NCBI GenBank assembly: GCA_023630585.1 | Contig: CM042565.1 | Location: forward strand, 2,262,513 to 2,326,512 | Length of the DNA: 64,000 nucleotides | DNA from: Cranoglanis bouderius | Lineage: Eukaryota > Chordata > Actinopteri > Siluriformes > Cranoglanididae | Direction of reading: 5' to 3' | Shown: piece after piece, positions 1 to 13,771 of the stretch | Position numbering within the stretch: position 1 is the first letter of the stretch | How the letters are laid out: the number at the start of each line of letters is the position of its first letter | Notes under the pieces: model-generated | Told to the model about the DNA's origin: nothing | Seen by the model: the letters and a program-made list of their open reading frames with translations, nothing else | The model's database searches: none | Made by a program: the position numbers and the translations under genes

Positions 1-321
1 GTTGTTCTTGACAATCAGCTGCTATTGGTCCTTGACAATGAGGGATCGAGATTGAAACATACGTGAAGTGAAACAAAACCAGATCTAGATCCGAAGTAAC
101 TAGCCAACTTTATTTGAAATCCACTCGCTAACGTTCTAAAGAACGAGTCTTTTCATGGCCACTTGGAACATAAGCAGAGCTAAATAAAATGTTCCGTTCT
201 ATTCACTGATTGATTTAATACAAAGTTGTTACTCATTTTGGGATCAGTATCGGTTATCGAACGTCAGAATGTACACGTACACCAAGTGGTCCACCAAGTC
301 CACCAAGTTAGTGGCATGTAT

Positions 322-395
322 GGTAGATTTACCTGATAAAGTGGCCAGTAGTGGGCCATTTTACATCCAAAGTAGGCGTACCTAATAAACTGCCA
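322..395 (-). repeat. Short remnant with TTTATTAGGTACRCC motif
   Basis: Contains CCTAATAAACTGCC and, inverted-like, CCTGATAAAGTGGCC. The same terminal motif recurs at 40654-40680, 47805-47835 and 56239-56260. It is the end of a widespread fish DNA transposon family. Confidence 0.5.
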
Positions 396-2149
396 ATGGC
401 GTGTATCTCCATTTTCTTCGCACGTTGTTTGAGATTTTTCACATTAGTTAGCTGTACCGTGCTGTAATCCGATTTGACTCTGCTGTTCCTGTTTACAATC
501 CTGCGGGTATAAATTGACACTAATCCAGGACAACCCATTGCCTTAGTCATGACGTTTATTATATTTATTCATTTTTCCCCAGCAATACCTCAAGATATTT
601 CGTAATAGCCCTGACTTTTTTACATTTTTTTAACGTTTTTCAAAAAAGTTCAGTTTGACGATCAGTACTCGAAACGTAATGTTTATAATAATGCAATCGA
701 TATTTGTTCAGTACTTGTGTTTTGTCAGTTAATGTGCTGTATCCTCAACTACGGGAGATCAGAAGTAGCATTTTAAAGGTGCTTTGACGACTGTAGCTTG
801 TAGTCGTTTTAAAAAAAAATGTTTTTTAAGGAATTTTTTCACGACAAACGAAGTCAGTCAGACAAGTCAGTCAGACGTTTGGTTATGAACAAACCTTTTG
901 TGTAAATTCCTGCCTCAAAACACATCCAGTTCTTCAATGCTACTGTGGTTAAAGACACTTGCTGACGTCTACAAACACGAACACACCGTCATTGTAACGT
1001 TACAGGATTTTTTTTTGTCTTTGTCTACAGTTGAGGAATTTGACCTTTATCTTAAACACGTTAATACAAACTATAGCCCTATCTGGACGGGATTTATTTT
1101 ACATGGTGCACTCCAGTAATCCCATCATTTGCACCTGCTACTCATTTAATTAGATTTTTCATCCATGCCAGAATCTTTTCTCCTTCTGCACTGTGAAAAA
1201 ATTACAGGTCAAATGACCTACTGTTTTATATATATGTGGGGAAAAAAATTAGATTTTGTTTAATAAGGTGGATTAAAGCCAATATATGAAGCTTCTTCTC
1301 ATTCCCTTGTTCACTACATTATCCTCGCCAATCCAGTGCAATTAAATTACGAGAAATTTGTACATTAGTTTTTTTTGGCCGTACTGTTCCTTTAAGCTTG
1401 TTGCTGAAGACAGAACTCTTCTGCACCACTGGCCTTATGAAAAACCCACTGCAGTCCTTGCCAATAAAATATGACTTGCATTAATCTGTTCCCAAGCGTG
1501 TTTATTTCCCATCACATACAAGACAAACTGACGGGCATCGCCTTAGTGGTTTGTTGCTGTATAGAAGGCTGTATTGCTTTGATGCTCGGCGCTGCGGGGA
1601 AACTCTGCAGTCGATGCTTGGAGAACAGCCAGAAAACTGCTGCACTCAGTTTGGACTTGAAGGATTTGGTTCTGCCCACGGATCCCCTCATGGTGTCTGC
1701 CATGTGTGTGAGCTAAATTAGGCTTGAATTCAAAAACAACCGAGGAGCCGAAGTATTGCGTTCATGCACAAGGTCACTTTTCAAGTGCACGCTCTCAGGC
1801 TCTGGAGGAAAAGCGAGTATACCGACAATTGGAATAATTATAGCAATGGCAGGAGATGAGCTGTGGAGCCAAAATAGCACTTCACTCACTGAGAGCAGGA
1901 GGCATGATGGTGATGATGATGAGAATAATGATTTCAGTCTTTTTGCGAGTAATTATGAAACAGTAACTGCCGCTCATTCAACGATTCCTCTGCAATCCCT
2001 CCGTATGTGATGGTATATTGGTTTTAGGCCTCAGCACACATAATGCAGAGACGACGAAACCACATTACAAGCTTGCGTACTGTTTGCGGTTTCGTATTTG
2101 CCATTGGTAGTTGTGATTTTTGAGTTTCTGGAAGGTTTGATTTTACGTT

Positions 2150-2260
2150 TTTGGAATAGCGGAATAGGCTAGGAGGAAACAGTAACCAAAGCTCAGGATT
2201 GAACCCTGGAGGTGTAAGGAGGAAACCCTACCCATTCCACCACCATATATCCTTTTTTTA
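2150..2260 (-). repeat. SINE-like repeat fragment
   Basis: Reads GGAGGAAACAG...CTCAGGATTGAACCCTGGAGGTGTAAGG, the reverse of the box B region (GGTTCRAWYCC) and head of the tRNA-derived repeat seen complete at 54985-55290. Confidence 0.45.
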
Positions 2261-3829
2261 TCCCACACAGACCTTGAAACCTTGATTTAAAGCCACTATG
2301 CGGATGATGTACTGCTCCCATATGCACTTTCAGGTGGCTAGTGAGTCAGTCAATAATGCTGACTTTGCAATTCAGGAAAATGAATGAATTGATGAATCTT
2401 GTTACCATCCCTGTAGAAGCACAAAAAGTAACTTTTTCCCCCAGCTTTGTGATGATATGGGACTGGTGCATTAGCCATAGATCTAGTGATGTAGATGACT
2501 CAGACATGATGGCTTGACTGCAGTAATAAAAATAGAAACAGGTTAGACTGGGTGCTGGTTCTGAAAGGCTTTGTAAGCCAAAACATGACTCATATGTTGT
2601 TTTTATGTGAAGAGTTGTTGTGTCTAGATGTAAAGGATGGTTCCACGCTGCGTACGCCCTTCATTCAGGAAGCAGTTTGTTACGGTTAATGGGTATATAA
2701 GTGCAATGCGGCGGTGGACCATTTCAGAAATGTGCCCTATAGCTGGTGTATTTGTATAAACTGAACCAGTGATAAATGGCACCTGTTACCTAAAAGGTAG
2801 CTATGATTTTGAAGTGTGTACAGTATATTAGGTGTATGTAGTACAAATATGTTAATGTTGATGTGTCTATAACAGCATGCCCTGAAGTGGTTTATGCTTT
2901 ATATATTGCATATTGCAAATATTTTATATTTATTATGCATGCATGTCTACTCAGTCATGTTACTGAGTGAGATCGAGATACGATCATGTTTCATTAATCT
3001 ATTCCTTAAATATACACTCACTCAAGTCAAGGTCAGTCCAACTTCTAAGAGTTCGAGATCGTAAACAACCCAGCCTCCACTCCTTCTTCGCTAGCTAGCT
3101 GCCGGTGTTCTTACGTGAGCTGAAGCCCAGCATGTGAATCAGCCTGCACCCATGTTCGTTTGATTAAAATGACTTTGCCTGGAGTTCCGCTTGATGACCT
3201 GCACATGCTTCGGAAGGTCTTCTATTTCATGGTCTGCCGGCTGACCCATCCTGAGGGAGGGCTCTCCTGTGGAGAATACCGTACCAGGCACCAATATATG
3301 CATGCTAGAGAGCACCAGGCACATGTAAGTAAATAAACATGATGGGATAATTTTGGGATAATGGGTACAACTCAGGCTAGCAAAATTGGCAGAAAATGGG
3401 CTTAAATTGCATGCCTGGTTTTGCCTCAGTGTACGCTTCCTTCCTGTTCTCAGTCTCATCCTCCTCTTCACCTTCATGCTGACAATTATGCCTGGCTCAT
3501 TCTGAAATTTCACCCAAGCCTATTTTGCTGTGCAGCATGAGGGGCATTTTCATCTGCTCATTCCTGGGTCAATTTTATTTTCCATACACTGAAAAAAAAC
3601 AAAACATAACCTTTGGCTGCTTTTTTGTAGTATATTTACATGTGCATTTAAGTTTGCACTGACATTTTCTCATTTAGTAGATGCTGAAAATTGAGGCAGA
3701 ATGCAATCTGTGATACAAGGACTGAATAAATAACCAACAAGTGGGATGATGTAGTGGAATGAAGATGAGGTAGAGTCTGTATAAACATGAAGGTTAGAGT
3801 AAGCGCTAGTTCTCAAAGCTGAGACGTTA

Positions 3830-4010
3830 TGAAAGGAATAAAACACGTCAGGATGTGCTGTTATACCAAAATAATCAATGGCAGGATGGTATAATGAAGT
3901 GAAGTTCCTTCATTAGTAACAACCCCAAAGTTGGCTGTTTTTCTATAACAGCACTTTCTGAAGTGTTGTATTCCTCTTATACCACAGCAATTTGACAACA
4001 ATTAATTTTT
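3830..4010. repeat. Palindromic MITE-like repeat (family A)
   Basis: Starts AATAAAACACGTCAGGATGT, continues AAAATAATCAA, and ends with the inverted form TATTCCTCTTATACCACAGC. Related copies stand at 8077-8275, 31395-31560, 37815-37960, 48825-48935 and 62960-63080. Confidence 0.55.
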
Positions 4011-4059
4011 TTCCATGAAACAGGTTAGTTCCTGTTATCTACTTATAACTTGTCCTTGT

Positions 4060-4200
4060 GAATGAGCCATTATATTATAGAAATTATAACTTATTAGAAT
4101 GACAGCATTAATATAGACCTGGAATTTGCAGCTGCACTATTGTCAGACCAACCTTCTGACCAATCAGCGTTCAGAGTTCAGCAGTGCTGTGGTTTAAAAG
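4060..4200. repeat. MITE-like repeat (family B)
   Basis: Carries CTTCTGACCAATCAGCGTTC and AGCAGTGCTGTGG. The core (TGATTGG with TTGAATTCT and a TACCACAG end) is shared with 7797-7870, 8880-8930, 16900-17040, 19050-19110 and 31590-31650. Confidence 0.5.
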
Positions 4201-5189
4201 ACAGTAATAAAAAATGGTAGTATACGTGGATACCCATATAACACTCAGAGCTTCAAAGTTTAGGGACCACGACTGAGCTCAATATTCAAGCATTTCTTGA
4301 AGGTTAAAAGGGAATTTGTTGTGCCGTCAGAGCTGGGAGGTTTGGTTCACCATCAAATCCACAAGTAAAAAGAGTTTGGTTTCACACCAGGCGTCATTTT
4401 CTCAAAGGCCAGCAATGCGAATAGAACAAAGGCCCTGACAAGTTACTTCAGATCAAACATCGAACAGAACAATCACCTAAACTGGTTAAGCTGTAAACTC
4501 AGTAACAATGATGAAGAAATTTGCACTTACAGGATCTTGTGGTTGGTATCTGCACTTACAGTATCTTGGGGTACTTGGTATTCCGGTGGCATCTTACCTC
4601 CTACAACTATTACTTGAGATATTTCAGCGAAACACATGCCATTGTGCACCTTAGTCTCTGCTTGATGTTCGAGTTGACTCCTGAGACATAAAAGATGACA
4701 AAGTTGTTGCCATGAAAGCTCAAGGAGTATCTGAGATGATACATGGACCTCGGGAGGGGATAGCATTTTAACTCCCCATTCCTGTGGGAGATTTGCTCAA
4801 AACGAAGAAGAATCTAGGCTGCTTATTAAAGCCATAGCAGGTGCACTGAGCAACAGGCCGTAGAAGCTAATCTAACCTGATATATGACACTAGACATGAA
4901 GCTCCTTAATTTTTCCACTCTAATTTGGTTATATCCAATTATATCATCTAACTGATCTAGGACAATGGCTAATGTGCATCCTATCATATGAAGCCAGACG
5001 CTGAAGCCAGACTCTTTTCAAACTGCTGCTCATGTAACATCTTCCCACTCAGAGTACTCGGACTTCTTTCCACTACTGGCTTTGCTATTGATAGAACTTC
5101 TTATTTTGAGATAATAGGGTGAAAATCTTAGAGTGGTGCTACTTGGCAACAGGTTCTCTGGTTTCTTCCCACCACCCAATAAACTCCGG

Positions 5190-5345
5190 AATGGATTTGG
5201 CGACTCTAAATTGATCCTAGGTGTGAATGTGTATGCATGGTGTCCAAGGTGTATTCCCACCTCACACCCAACGGTCCTGGGATGGGCTTCATGACCCTGA
5301 CCAGGATAAAGTGGTTATTGAAGATGAATGAACAAATGAATGATG
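5190..5345 (+). repeat. SINE-like repeat, 3' part
   Basis: Contains CGACTCTAAATTGATCCTAG, GTGTCCAAGGTGTATTCCC and a tail with GATGAATGAA, matching the second half of the tRNA-derived repeat at 54985-55290. Confidence 0.5.
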
Positions 5346-5394
5346 ATTGTCCTCATGCTAATTTATACCTTTAGGCCTCGGTGTCATGTAAGTC

Positions 5395-5590
5395 TGATGA
5401 TCATTCATCTACAGTAACCACTTTATCTTGGTCAAAGTCTATCCTGGGAACTCTACAGGAATACATTCTGGATGGGAGGTTGGAGAACTCGTAGGAAACC
5501 CACATGGATATGAGGATACAGTAACCCAAGGTCAGGATCAAACCAGGGATCCTGGAGCTGTGAGGCAGCAACACTACCCAATGCACTGTT
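5395..5590 (-). repeat. SINE-like repeat, opposite orientation
   Basis: Reads GGTCAGGATCAAACCAGGGA (reverse box B), GTAGGAAACCCACATGGATA and, nearer its start, CTTTATCTTGGTCAAAG. It faces the 5190-5345 copy; the two may form an inverted pair. Confidence 0.45.
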
Positions 5591-5689
5591 GCCACAGATG
5601 TATTACATATATAGTGTTTAAATATTGAAGACTTCCCCACAGTGTGAAAGAACTGATGAAGCCCCTGGATGAAAGTCTATCACTAAGAC

Positions 5690-5865
5690 TTACAACACTC
5701 TTGGTTCTTCAAAGGTTCTTTTGATGGTTTTAGCTTTCCAATGGCATGCTTCTCAGAACTGCAACCTTGTCGTAGGGTTCTACATAGAATCTTTAAGGGC
5801 TCCACCATAGGGACAAACCCTTAAAAGGTTCTACATGGAACCTCTTTTTCTACAAGACACATAAC
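5690..5865. repeat. MITE-like repeat with GGTTCTA/TAGAACC motifs
   Basis: Repeated GGTTCT and GGAACC-type words (AAAAGGTTCTACATGGAACC). Related copies stand at 21975-22150, 37630-37790 and 63110-63240. Confidence 0.45.
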
Positions 5866-7796
5866 AAAACTGGTTGACTGAGAGCTTTCAGAGACCGACT
5901 CGAGTGAGACCAACCAGTCAGAGTGAGGGTTAAGAATAACAGGAAGCTATGACCAAATAGGAAAGACAGATGGGGTGGCAAGTGTGGGGAGCCGGCTTGA
6001 ACATCCCAAGCAACTGTATTTCATTTGCAAGAATTGTTCCAGTTTCTGAACATTGGAAACAGAGAGCAGGATTTCATGGGTCAACTGAAAGTCTTGCAAA
6101 TAGCTGTAATTGCTGTGACAAATTCACAATCAAGAGAAGGAAATGGAGCAGCATGGGATCATCAAGCGTCTTTGTGCCTTCATCAGGTGAAAAGAGCCTT
6201 CTCTGTTCCTCAGCAGAGTTTTCATGCCTTGCCTAACTTCCTTCTACACGGAGCCAATGCCACTATCTCATTCACTTTGCCAATGAGGTGTTAAGGTGCT
6301 ATTTAAAATGACTTGTACGATTATTGCTTTCCCTAGTGTGTGAAACAATGGGGTGTATGGAATGGTTCTTTGCACCATATATCGGTTTAATGAAGAAGAA
6401 TTCTTGTGTCAGATTGATGGTTTAATATGCCATGAAGCCTGTCTTCCTCTCTGTGAATGAGCTCTGCATGGGAATAAACGCCAGAGAGCCATGTTAAAGA
6501 AGCAATTTGAGAGACACAGAGAGAGAGAGAGATAGAGGGAGGGTGAGAGAAAGATTAATGCATCGTTATATTATACATGGGGACCCCAGTTAAAATTGAG
6601 CTATTGAGACATTTAATCCATTGGGTGCTCATCAAGTGAGAAGTTCTCAGCATCAGATATCCTCATCTGACGATCTTTCACAGCAGTGCTGTAATGTCTG
6701 AGACAATAATAATGAAATGGTATTGATCACCAACAGACATTCCCAAGTTTTTGCCTGCAAACCTTAAAACATTTCACAGCTCTTGAAGTTATTGCTGGTA
6801 ATCGCAGATTATATTAATGAACCGAAAAACTACTGAGGTGCCAACTCACAGCTTGACATCGCATAATATCATAAATGTGTCATGGAAGATGTTAAATATA
6901 AAAATGTCATATAACCATGATGGCTGCCATAATGTTTAATGTCATGACTGCTGTCATGTTGTTATTATTATATGTATTTAATGAAAACTCTCATAACACA
7001 GGATACTTTATACTATGGCAAAAACATGACAAAAACTGTGGTGCTAAGTAGCCATTAAGTAAACGAGACCACACCCACCGAAAGCATCGAGATACTCTTC
7101 TTCTTTACTCCACCTCTTACATCATCTTTTTTTTTCGGTTTTCTGCCATAGAACTAAACATAGCCTGTCATGAGAAATACATTTTACATTATACAGTGTA
7201 TATTATTTACATTATACTAATATATCCAGCCTTCATCTTCTGTTTTATTGACTGGCTGTGTGTGTGTGCGCGTGTTTGTGAGCATACCATCTGTCACAAT
7301 GTGGAATTTTGCTAGCAGTCGATAGCTGCTTACACTCCTATCCCAGCGTGGTCCAGATTCCAGGCCGAGGTGTTGATACAAAAGCAGCCCGGGGCCGCCA
7401 AAATGGATCAGCTCATCGACAAAGCCATATCCATTTATTTTAGATGAATAAGAACCCGGTGATCACAAAGGAAGAGATCCTCCACGCTTGTACGTCCAAT
7501 CATTAACTCCTCCTGGGAGTTAACAACATTGATATAGCTGCTAATAATATTCCCTAAACTTTAGAATGAATGTGTTTGGCGTTAATAAGGACAACCACCA
7601 ATGAAAGAAAACTTGTTTGCGTGCCGATATTAAATTGTCATACAGCAATAATTACCAGTCCTAACATACAGTACATTAATAAACATTATTTAGTGCTTGG
7701 AGTAACAGGTCCTGCCTGCCGGATGCCTTAGCAGCCTCTTCCTGTGCTGAACACAAGAGGACCGATGACATTTAAAGTGCTACAATAACATTTGTG

Positions 7797-7875
7797 TGTT
7801 AAATATTGACATTTATACCACAGCGCGGTTGAATTCTTGTATCTGATTGGCTGTTAACAGCTCACAGGGACTTGC
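7797..7875 (+). repeat. MITE family B end
   Basis: Reads TTATACCACAGCGCGGTTGA, then ATCTGATTGGCTG, the commonest form of the family B terminus. Confidence 0.45.
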
Positions 7876-8076
7876 ATGGCAGGCACTCCATATAATCCAA
7901 ACCTAATAATAAACAGATTTTTTTTGTAACAAAGTTTTCTTTTACTTAACATTTATGGAAGGAGTCTCCAGTGTCAGTGCTTGTCTCATGGACGCTCCAT
8001 ATCATTAAGTGTAAAATATACAAAGTTACAATGATAAAAACGCTGTGCTGTTTTTTTGTTTTTTGTTTTTAAATAA

Positions 8077-8275
8077 ATGAAAATTGTAATCGCCGCCAAA
8101 TTGCTGTGGTGTAAGAAGAATAAAACCGTTCAGGATGTGCTAGTATTGGAAAATAATCAACTTCTGGGCAGTAACAGTAACGCCAATTCATCACACCGCC
8201 CCGTTGTTGATTATTTCCGTATAACATCACACCATAGTGTGGTTCATTCCTTAAATACGTCAAAAGGACACAGTG
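8077..8275. repeat. Palindromic MITE-like repeat (family A)
   Basis: AATAAAACCGTTCAGGATGT near the left, AAAATAATCAAC in the centre, and TGTTGATTATTTCCGTATAA followed by TGTGGTTCATTCCTTAAATA on the right. The halves are imperfect inverted copies, which explains the ORFs on both strands. Confidence 0.6.
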
Positions 8276-8389
8276 TGTATAAGTAAAATCAATTAATTAA
8301 TCACTTAATATCTTGTTAGAATACAAGCCGAAGAGTTTTTGGAACTGAAAAGCCTATGTGCAGTGATGTGATACTCTAGGTCACCCCAA

Positions 8390-8391
<2 letters not shown>

Positions 8392-8464
<73 letters not shown>

Positions 8465-8471
8465 ACACACA
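8392..8471 (+). repeat. (CA)n microsatellite
   Basis: About 34 uninterrupted CA units, then TACACACACACAAACA. Confidence 0.98.
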
Positions 8472-8558
8472 AACATCCCAACGTCCCATTTGCCTGAATC
8501 CCAGTTCTCCACCTATTGACTCATTCAGCAGTCCATATCATTGACTGAGAGTTAGTTC

Positions 8559-8560
<2 letters not shown>

Positions 8561-8625
<65 letters not shown>
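8561..8625 (+). repeat. (GT)n microsatellite
   Basis: About 32 uninterrupted GT units, 101 bp downstream of the (CA)n tract and complementary to it. Confidence 0.98.
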
Positions 8626-8629
<4 letters not shown>

Positions 8630-9639
8630 GAACAGAGTGCTAGAGTTTGCCTCCTGTGGACTTTTAGCTCTTTCAGTCACCTTTTTCCAAGCTGCATTCA
8701 TGAATCCTTTTGATTAGCGAGAATCCTCCTTCACTCAGTTGTTCAGTCTCTTCAGCTGAAACCAGGTAAAACATCTTGCTAGTCTTTTTTTGTGTGTGCG
8801 TGTGTGTGTGATATAAACTCTGCAGTCATACTTCCTTAGGCCCTAGGAACAGCCAGGCTGTAGATTCGTATATAATGATTATGATAAAAACAGATTTTGG
8901 TTCTGAAATCTGATTGGCTGAGCCACGTTTAAAGAAAAAAAAAAAAAAATTTCGCATCACAATTATGTATTAATGAGCCAGGTTTTTAAAACCAACAAAT
9001 CTCTTGCACTACAGCCATTGTTCTGTGCATATAACACACTATATTTAGCCTAATATGTTGCTTAGCAACCAAAGCTTACTGTTAACAGACTACAATGTGT
9101 TTTGCGGACGAATTGTTTACGAAAATACTTTAATTTACCAAAAACCTACCAACCTCATTGATCTTTCCTTTAGACTGTATAATCTCATCAGTCTGTGGTA
9201 TGTGACATTCAGGGACGTTGGTGCATGGATTTGAATCTTAAATATCTGGAGATTGATTATGACAGTATATCAGATTATAAAACATTGAGAGCAGGAATGT
9301 ATTAGTTGTTGCTGGAGTCCTCTGAGAAAGATAATTTATTTATCCTATGTTCAAACTATTTCATTAGTTGTAGTCTGGCCAGTTACAGCGCAGCAGATTT
9401 ATATTACCACACCAGTCCAAGAGGCCTTCTAAGGCTATAAATGTCAGTGTATTTCACTGTAGGCAACAAAAGCGCCTGAGGCGCTCATTTCCAGTATGGC
9501 AAGGACCTAAGTATACACTTAAACAAACAAGCTGACGTTGAAAATGCTGCGTTTGCCTGTAAGTCTGTACGCTGGTACAAACAGATTTTGAGTTATGATA
9601 CAGTGAAACCATAGATTTTAGCAAAAAAAAAATAATAAA

Positions 9640-10300
9640 AAACCCTCAGTTGAATATTTTAGAATGATATCAAATTTTCTAAAACAAATATGCTAAAATA
9701 TTCTCTAATCACATGACAATGAAATATTCTAGAATCAAATGAAAAACAATGAAATATTCGATATTCATATGACAAATAATGAATTATTCCAGAATCAGGT
9801 GACACACGTACTGAGATGCTCTGGAATCTTATGCTAAACGCACTGAAATATTCTACAATAAAAATGTCAAATGTACTTAAATATTTTAGGATGTCCTATG
9901 TCCTAGTCCTATGACACTGAAATATTCCAGAATCATTTTACAATGAGTAAATACTCTAAAATTATGAAATATTCACATTAAAGCTCAAATGCTGAAATGT
10001 TCCAGAATGAAATGAAACTGCGAAATATTCTAGAAACGACTCACAAACAATGAAATATTCGTTTGACAGTGAAATATTTCAGAAACATATCACAAACAAT
10101 GTAGTATTCAAGAAACAACGACAACGAAATCTTCTAGAATTAAACGCAAACACCGAAATGTTCTAGAAACACGCCAAACACGCTGGAATATTTCAGAATC
10201 ATGTGAGAACAAATATATTATAATGATATGAAACAATGAAATATTCCAGAATCATGTGACAAACAGTGAAATGTTCTAGAATAACTGGCCCAACACGCTC
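9640..10300 (+). repeat. Degenerate minisatellite, AATGAAATATTCYAGAAT core
   Basis: The word GAAATATTCYAGAATCATRT recurs about every 30-40 bases for some 650 bp, separated by GACAAACAAT-like spacers. Copies are diverged, so the array is old. No gene lies within it. Confidence 0.8.
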
Positions 10301-11219
10301 TTCATACTGTTCATTCATTCATTCACTTCTGTTCTGTTGACTAAAGTTCTTGTTGTTTTGTTTTTTTTATTGGGTCATTTAAACATGTGAAATCATGTTG
10401 TCTGTACAGAGTGTGTATGCGCTCTTCTGGCTCCATACACAACATGATCTTTGCAGGCAGACACCAAAGCAAAGTTGGAAAATAACCTAAATAAACAAAT
10501 CACACCCATTACAGGCATCAAAGTACAGTACATCAGAAAAACCGGTTTTTCCATCATCCGGAATTTAAACACAGTGACATCTGGCGGCTTTTTCCAGGCC
10601 TCCTCGTCTATCAAATTCAGTGAGAATTTCAGAATCATAAGAATCACATGACAAATGACAAACTCGGCATGGACAACATGGTTTATGCCATTTTCCCACA
10701 TGCAATTATGCCATTATTGGACATTTATAAGTCAAGATTTCAATGATTTCTATTCACAACTGAGGAACTTTCCCAAAATTCCATTAAACGCAATTAGAGC
10801 TTTCGATGACAGAAAGCCACGAAGTCACGTTCACGTTCATGACATTATTTCTCTTATTCCAGAAGTCTCAGTGATTCAGTGACGTGTAATTATAGAAATT
10901 TCATCATCCTTGACGTGTGATTATAAGATTCTCCATATGTGAACTATACGTTTCTAGAGTCTATAGTATCTTTCTAGAATTCTCCACGACTTTGGTGTGT
11001 ACATTTGGGAAATGTTTGTGGAACTGAACTTCTATGGTATGGGACTTTTTTTTAATGGATTTATATTCCGAATTGAAGCGTTTCCACGTTCCCGAATGAA
11101 TGCCATTACGCCTTCATGTGAAAACACTTTAACTGGGTTCTGTTTCGCCAAACATTTCTATTGACATCGGCATCAGTCACGTGCGTGTTCATAACTTTAT
11201 TGCTGTCTGTGATTTAAAT

Positions 11220-11480
11220 GAAAAAGGAGGCCGCGGTGCGGAGTTCAGGGAGGATGTTTAAAAAAAAATCCGCTCATTGATTAATGGCTATGTGAGAATC
11301 CTGATCTCGCTCACTTTTTTTCCTGCGGATTTGGAAGACGTTTGGACGGCTGGTGAGAGACGCGAGTGCAGCGATTGTATTGAGGAATGGAGGAACGCAA
11401 TCGCTCGTCAATTAGGCCTGTCCCAGCTCCTCGCTGGCTCTTTCTCTCTCTATGGAGCTTCCTCTGAGGCAGTGGGACAC
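11220..11480 (+). promoter_or_regulatory. Possible 5' untranslated exon or promoter of slc4a5
   Basis: This stretch is richer in CG than its AT-rich surroundings and contains GCGGATTTGG...CGGCTG|GTGAGAG, a good splice donor near 11351. It lies 2.5 kb upstream of the first coding exon of slc4a5 in the same orientation. No protein similarity was seen in any frame. It is only a candidate. Confidence 0.2.
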
Positions 11481-12698
11481 TGATCGATGATGTGACAGTA
11501 TGAATTACAGGCCAGAAAACTGACAAAGCAAACCAGTGCCAAATCATCCATATATCCACACAGCTGTAATATCAGCATACTCCATTCTTACAGTCAGCTG
11601 CCATGGATGATTTCTATTGAATCAGTTATCTAGAAGAAAAAAACCCATAGAGAAACATTCTTATTTCTTAAATATGCACTGATTATAGCCAGAGGTGGTA
11701 AAAGTACAGTATCCAGATTACTCATGCAATGTAAATGGAGAAAATGTCAAATTCCTCACCCAATGCAAGGTCTTACAAGAAAACTTCACAAAAGATGTCC
11801 GATTTCAGTTACTGATGCTAGTTAATGGGTACAACATGCCCACATTTCTCCTCTAGGATCAACAGAGTCATTATACATAAATATAAATATTTGGCATGTG
11901 CCATGAGCTGCACGGGTTCTCCCAGGGGTTTTAATCACATTGTGTTTCATCACGTGTGTTTCCACTGAGCCTGGGTGAGTTTAATTATTTTAAGCATCGA
12001 TAGGCGATAGGACAGGAAGCCGTGAGGCAGATCAATATCCCGAGTCAAGGCCTCGAGTGCGGAGCAGTGCCACACCCCCCCCCATTAAAAAGAAATAAAT
12101 AAAAGTCTGCTAATGAGTTTTCTTCTTTCTTTCAGTCAGCCAATTGCCGTACATTATGACAGGCTACTTAAGAATATATTTATAGCTTACCAGAGTATAA
12201 TGGGATATTTTTTTATACTTGTACTCTTACTCTTTCATTCTACATTTTCACTTAGACCTTCAAAATACTTATTACAAGATCCTTAATATATTCTTAATAA
12301 ACTGTAATAGGGTTTTTTCTTTTGCTCGCCCACCAATCATTGCTATAGATAATTGTTCTTTATTAGCTATATTTAAAACATACAGTGAAATCCATATAAA
12401 TGTGTAAGCATCCCGAACAATGATCTTGAATCATATTTAAAACAAACAGGGTGACGTGGTTGGCATTTCTTGACTTCCATGTGTCATGAAATGAAATGGC
12501 ATCCATGTTGGGCTCCAGTCCTGGTCCATATGCTAACGTAATGCTGATTACAGATTTTTTTTTTTTTTTTTTTATCCATAAAATCTCTTGAATGGATTTC
12601 TGCTTAATGAGAACAAACTGTTTGTGCATGTTAGGGAATAATCTAATTTAGAAATGACATTTATCCAGACATGTACTAGCTTTTGATCAATGATTTAT

Positions 12699-13771
12699 AG
12701 TCAGGTCCACGAGTGTTTGGACAGTGACATAATTTTTTGTAATTTTGCCTTCGTACACCACCACAATGGATTTGAAATGAAGTAATCAAGATGCGATTGA
12801 AGTGTAGACTTTCATCTTTCAGCTTTCATTGATTATTGATAGAGACTTGAAAGCACTCCTGTAAGTCGATCTGGATAAGGGCCTCTGCCAAATGCCATAA
12901 ATGTAAATGTAAATTGTCACAGGCTCAAAAGTAATTGGACAATTGACTGATAAGCAGCTTCATGGCCAGGTGTGGCCTGTTTCCTCATTATTCCATGACA
13001 AATTAATGAGATAAAAGGTCTGGAGTTGATTCCAAGTGTTGAATTTGCATTTGGTAGCTGTTCATGGGAACTCTCAATATGCGGTCCAAAGAGGTGTCGA
13101 TGCAAGTGAAGGAGGCCATCATTAGGCTGAAAAAAAAAGCAAAACAGACCTATCAGACTGACAGCAGAAACTTCAGAAAATCAACAATTTGGTACATTCT
13201 TTACAAGAGGGAATGCACTGGTGATCTCAGCAACACCAAAAGGCCTGGAAGACCACGGAAGACAACCAAAGTGGGTGAATGCAGAATTCTTTCCTTGTTG
13301 AAGAAACACCCCTCCACAACATCTAGCCAAGTCAAGAACACTCTGGAGGAGGTAGGCGTATCATTGCCAAGTATACAATCAAGAGACACCTTCATGAATG
13401 TAAATACAGACGGTTTACCTCAAGATGCAAACCACTCAACAACTCAAGAACAGAAACGCCAGATTACACTTTGCTAAAAAACAAAATGAGCATAAAAGCA
13501 ATAAGCAAAAAAAGAAAAAAGCCTGAGTCTAAAAAAATTCAGATGCAAGATTAATTTGTAGCAGAATGATGGTAAGAGAAGAGTATGGAGAAAGAAAGGA
13601 AGGGCTCATGATCCAAAGCATACCACATCATTTGTCAAACATGGTGGAGGCAGTGTTATGGCATGGGCATGTATATATCTGCCAATGAAACTGGGTCACT
13701 GGTGTTTATTGAAGATGTGACTGCTGATAGAAGTAGCAGGATGAATTCCGAAGTGTATAGGCCTGACTGTA
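12699..13771 (+). mobile_element. Tc1/mariner element, 5' end and most of the transposase, decayed and truncated
   Basis: Begins with the inverted-repeat end CAGGTCCACGAGTGTTTGGA. From 13064 the transposase frame shows the paired HTH region (RSKEVSMQVKEAIIRLKKK, then GRPRKTTK) and later TADRSSRMNSEVYR with frameshifts between. The element stops at about 13771 without the C-terminal part or right end. It lies 130 bp before the first slc4a5 coding exon. Confidence 0.8.

Larger units (their letters stand above)
1..12698. other. No recognisable protein gene; repeat-rich upstream region
   Basis: AT-rich sequence with only short open frames, none with a recognisable domain or splice structure. It holds the MITE, SINE, microsatellite and minisatellite entries listed separately. 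No tRNA or rRNA gene was recognised. Confidence 0.6.

Noticed and set aside
3139..3513. 124-codon minus-strand ORF and an overlapping plus-strand frame with MTLPGVPLDDLHML
   Set aside because: No recognised domain, no splice partners nearby and no codon bias; kept as unproven.
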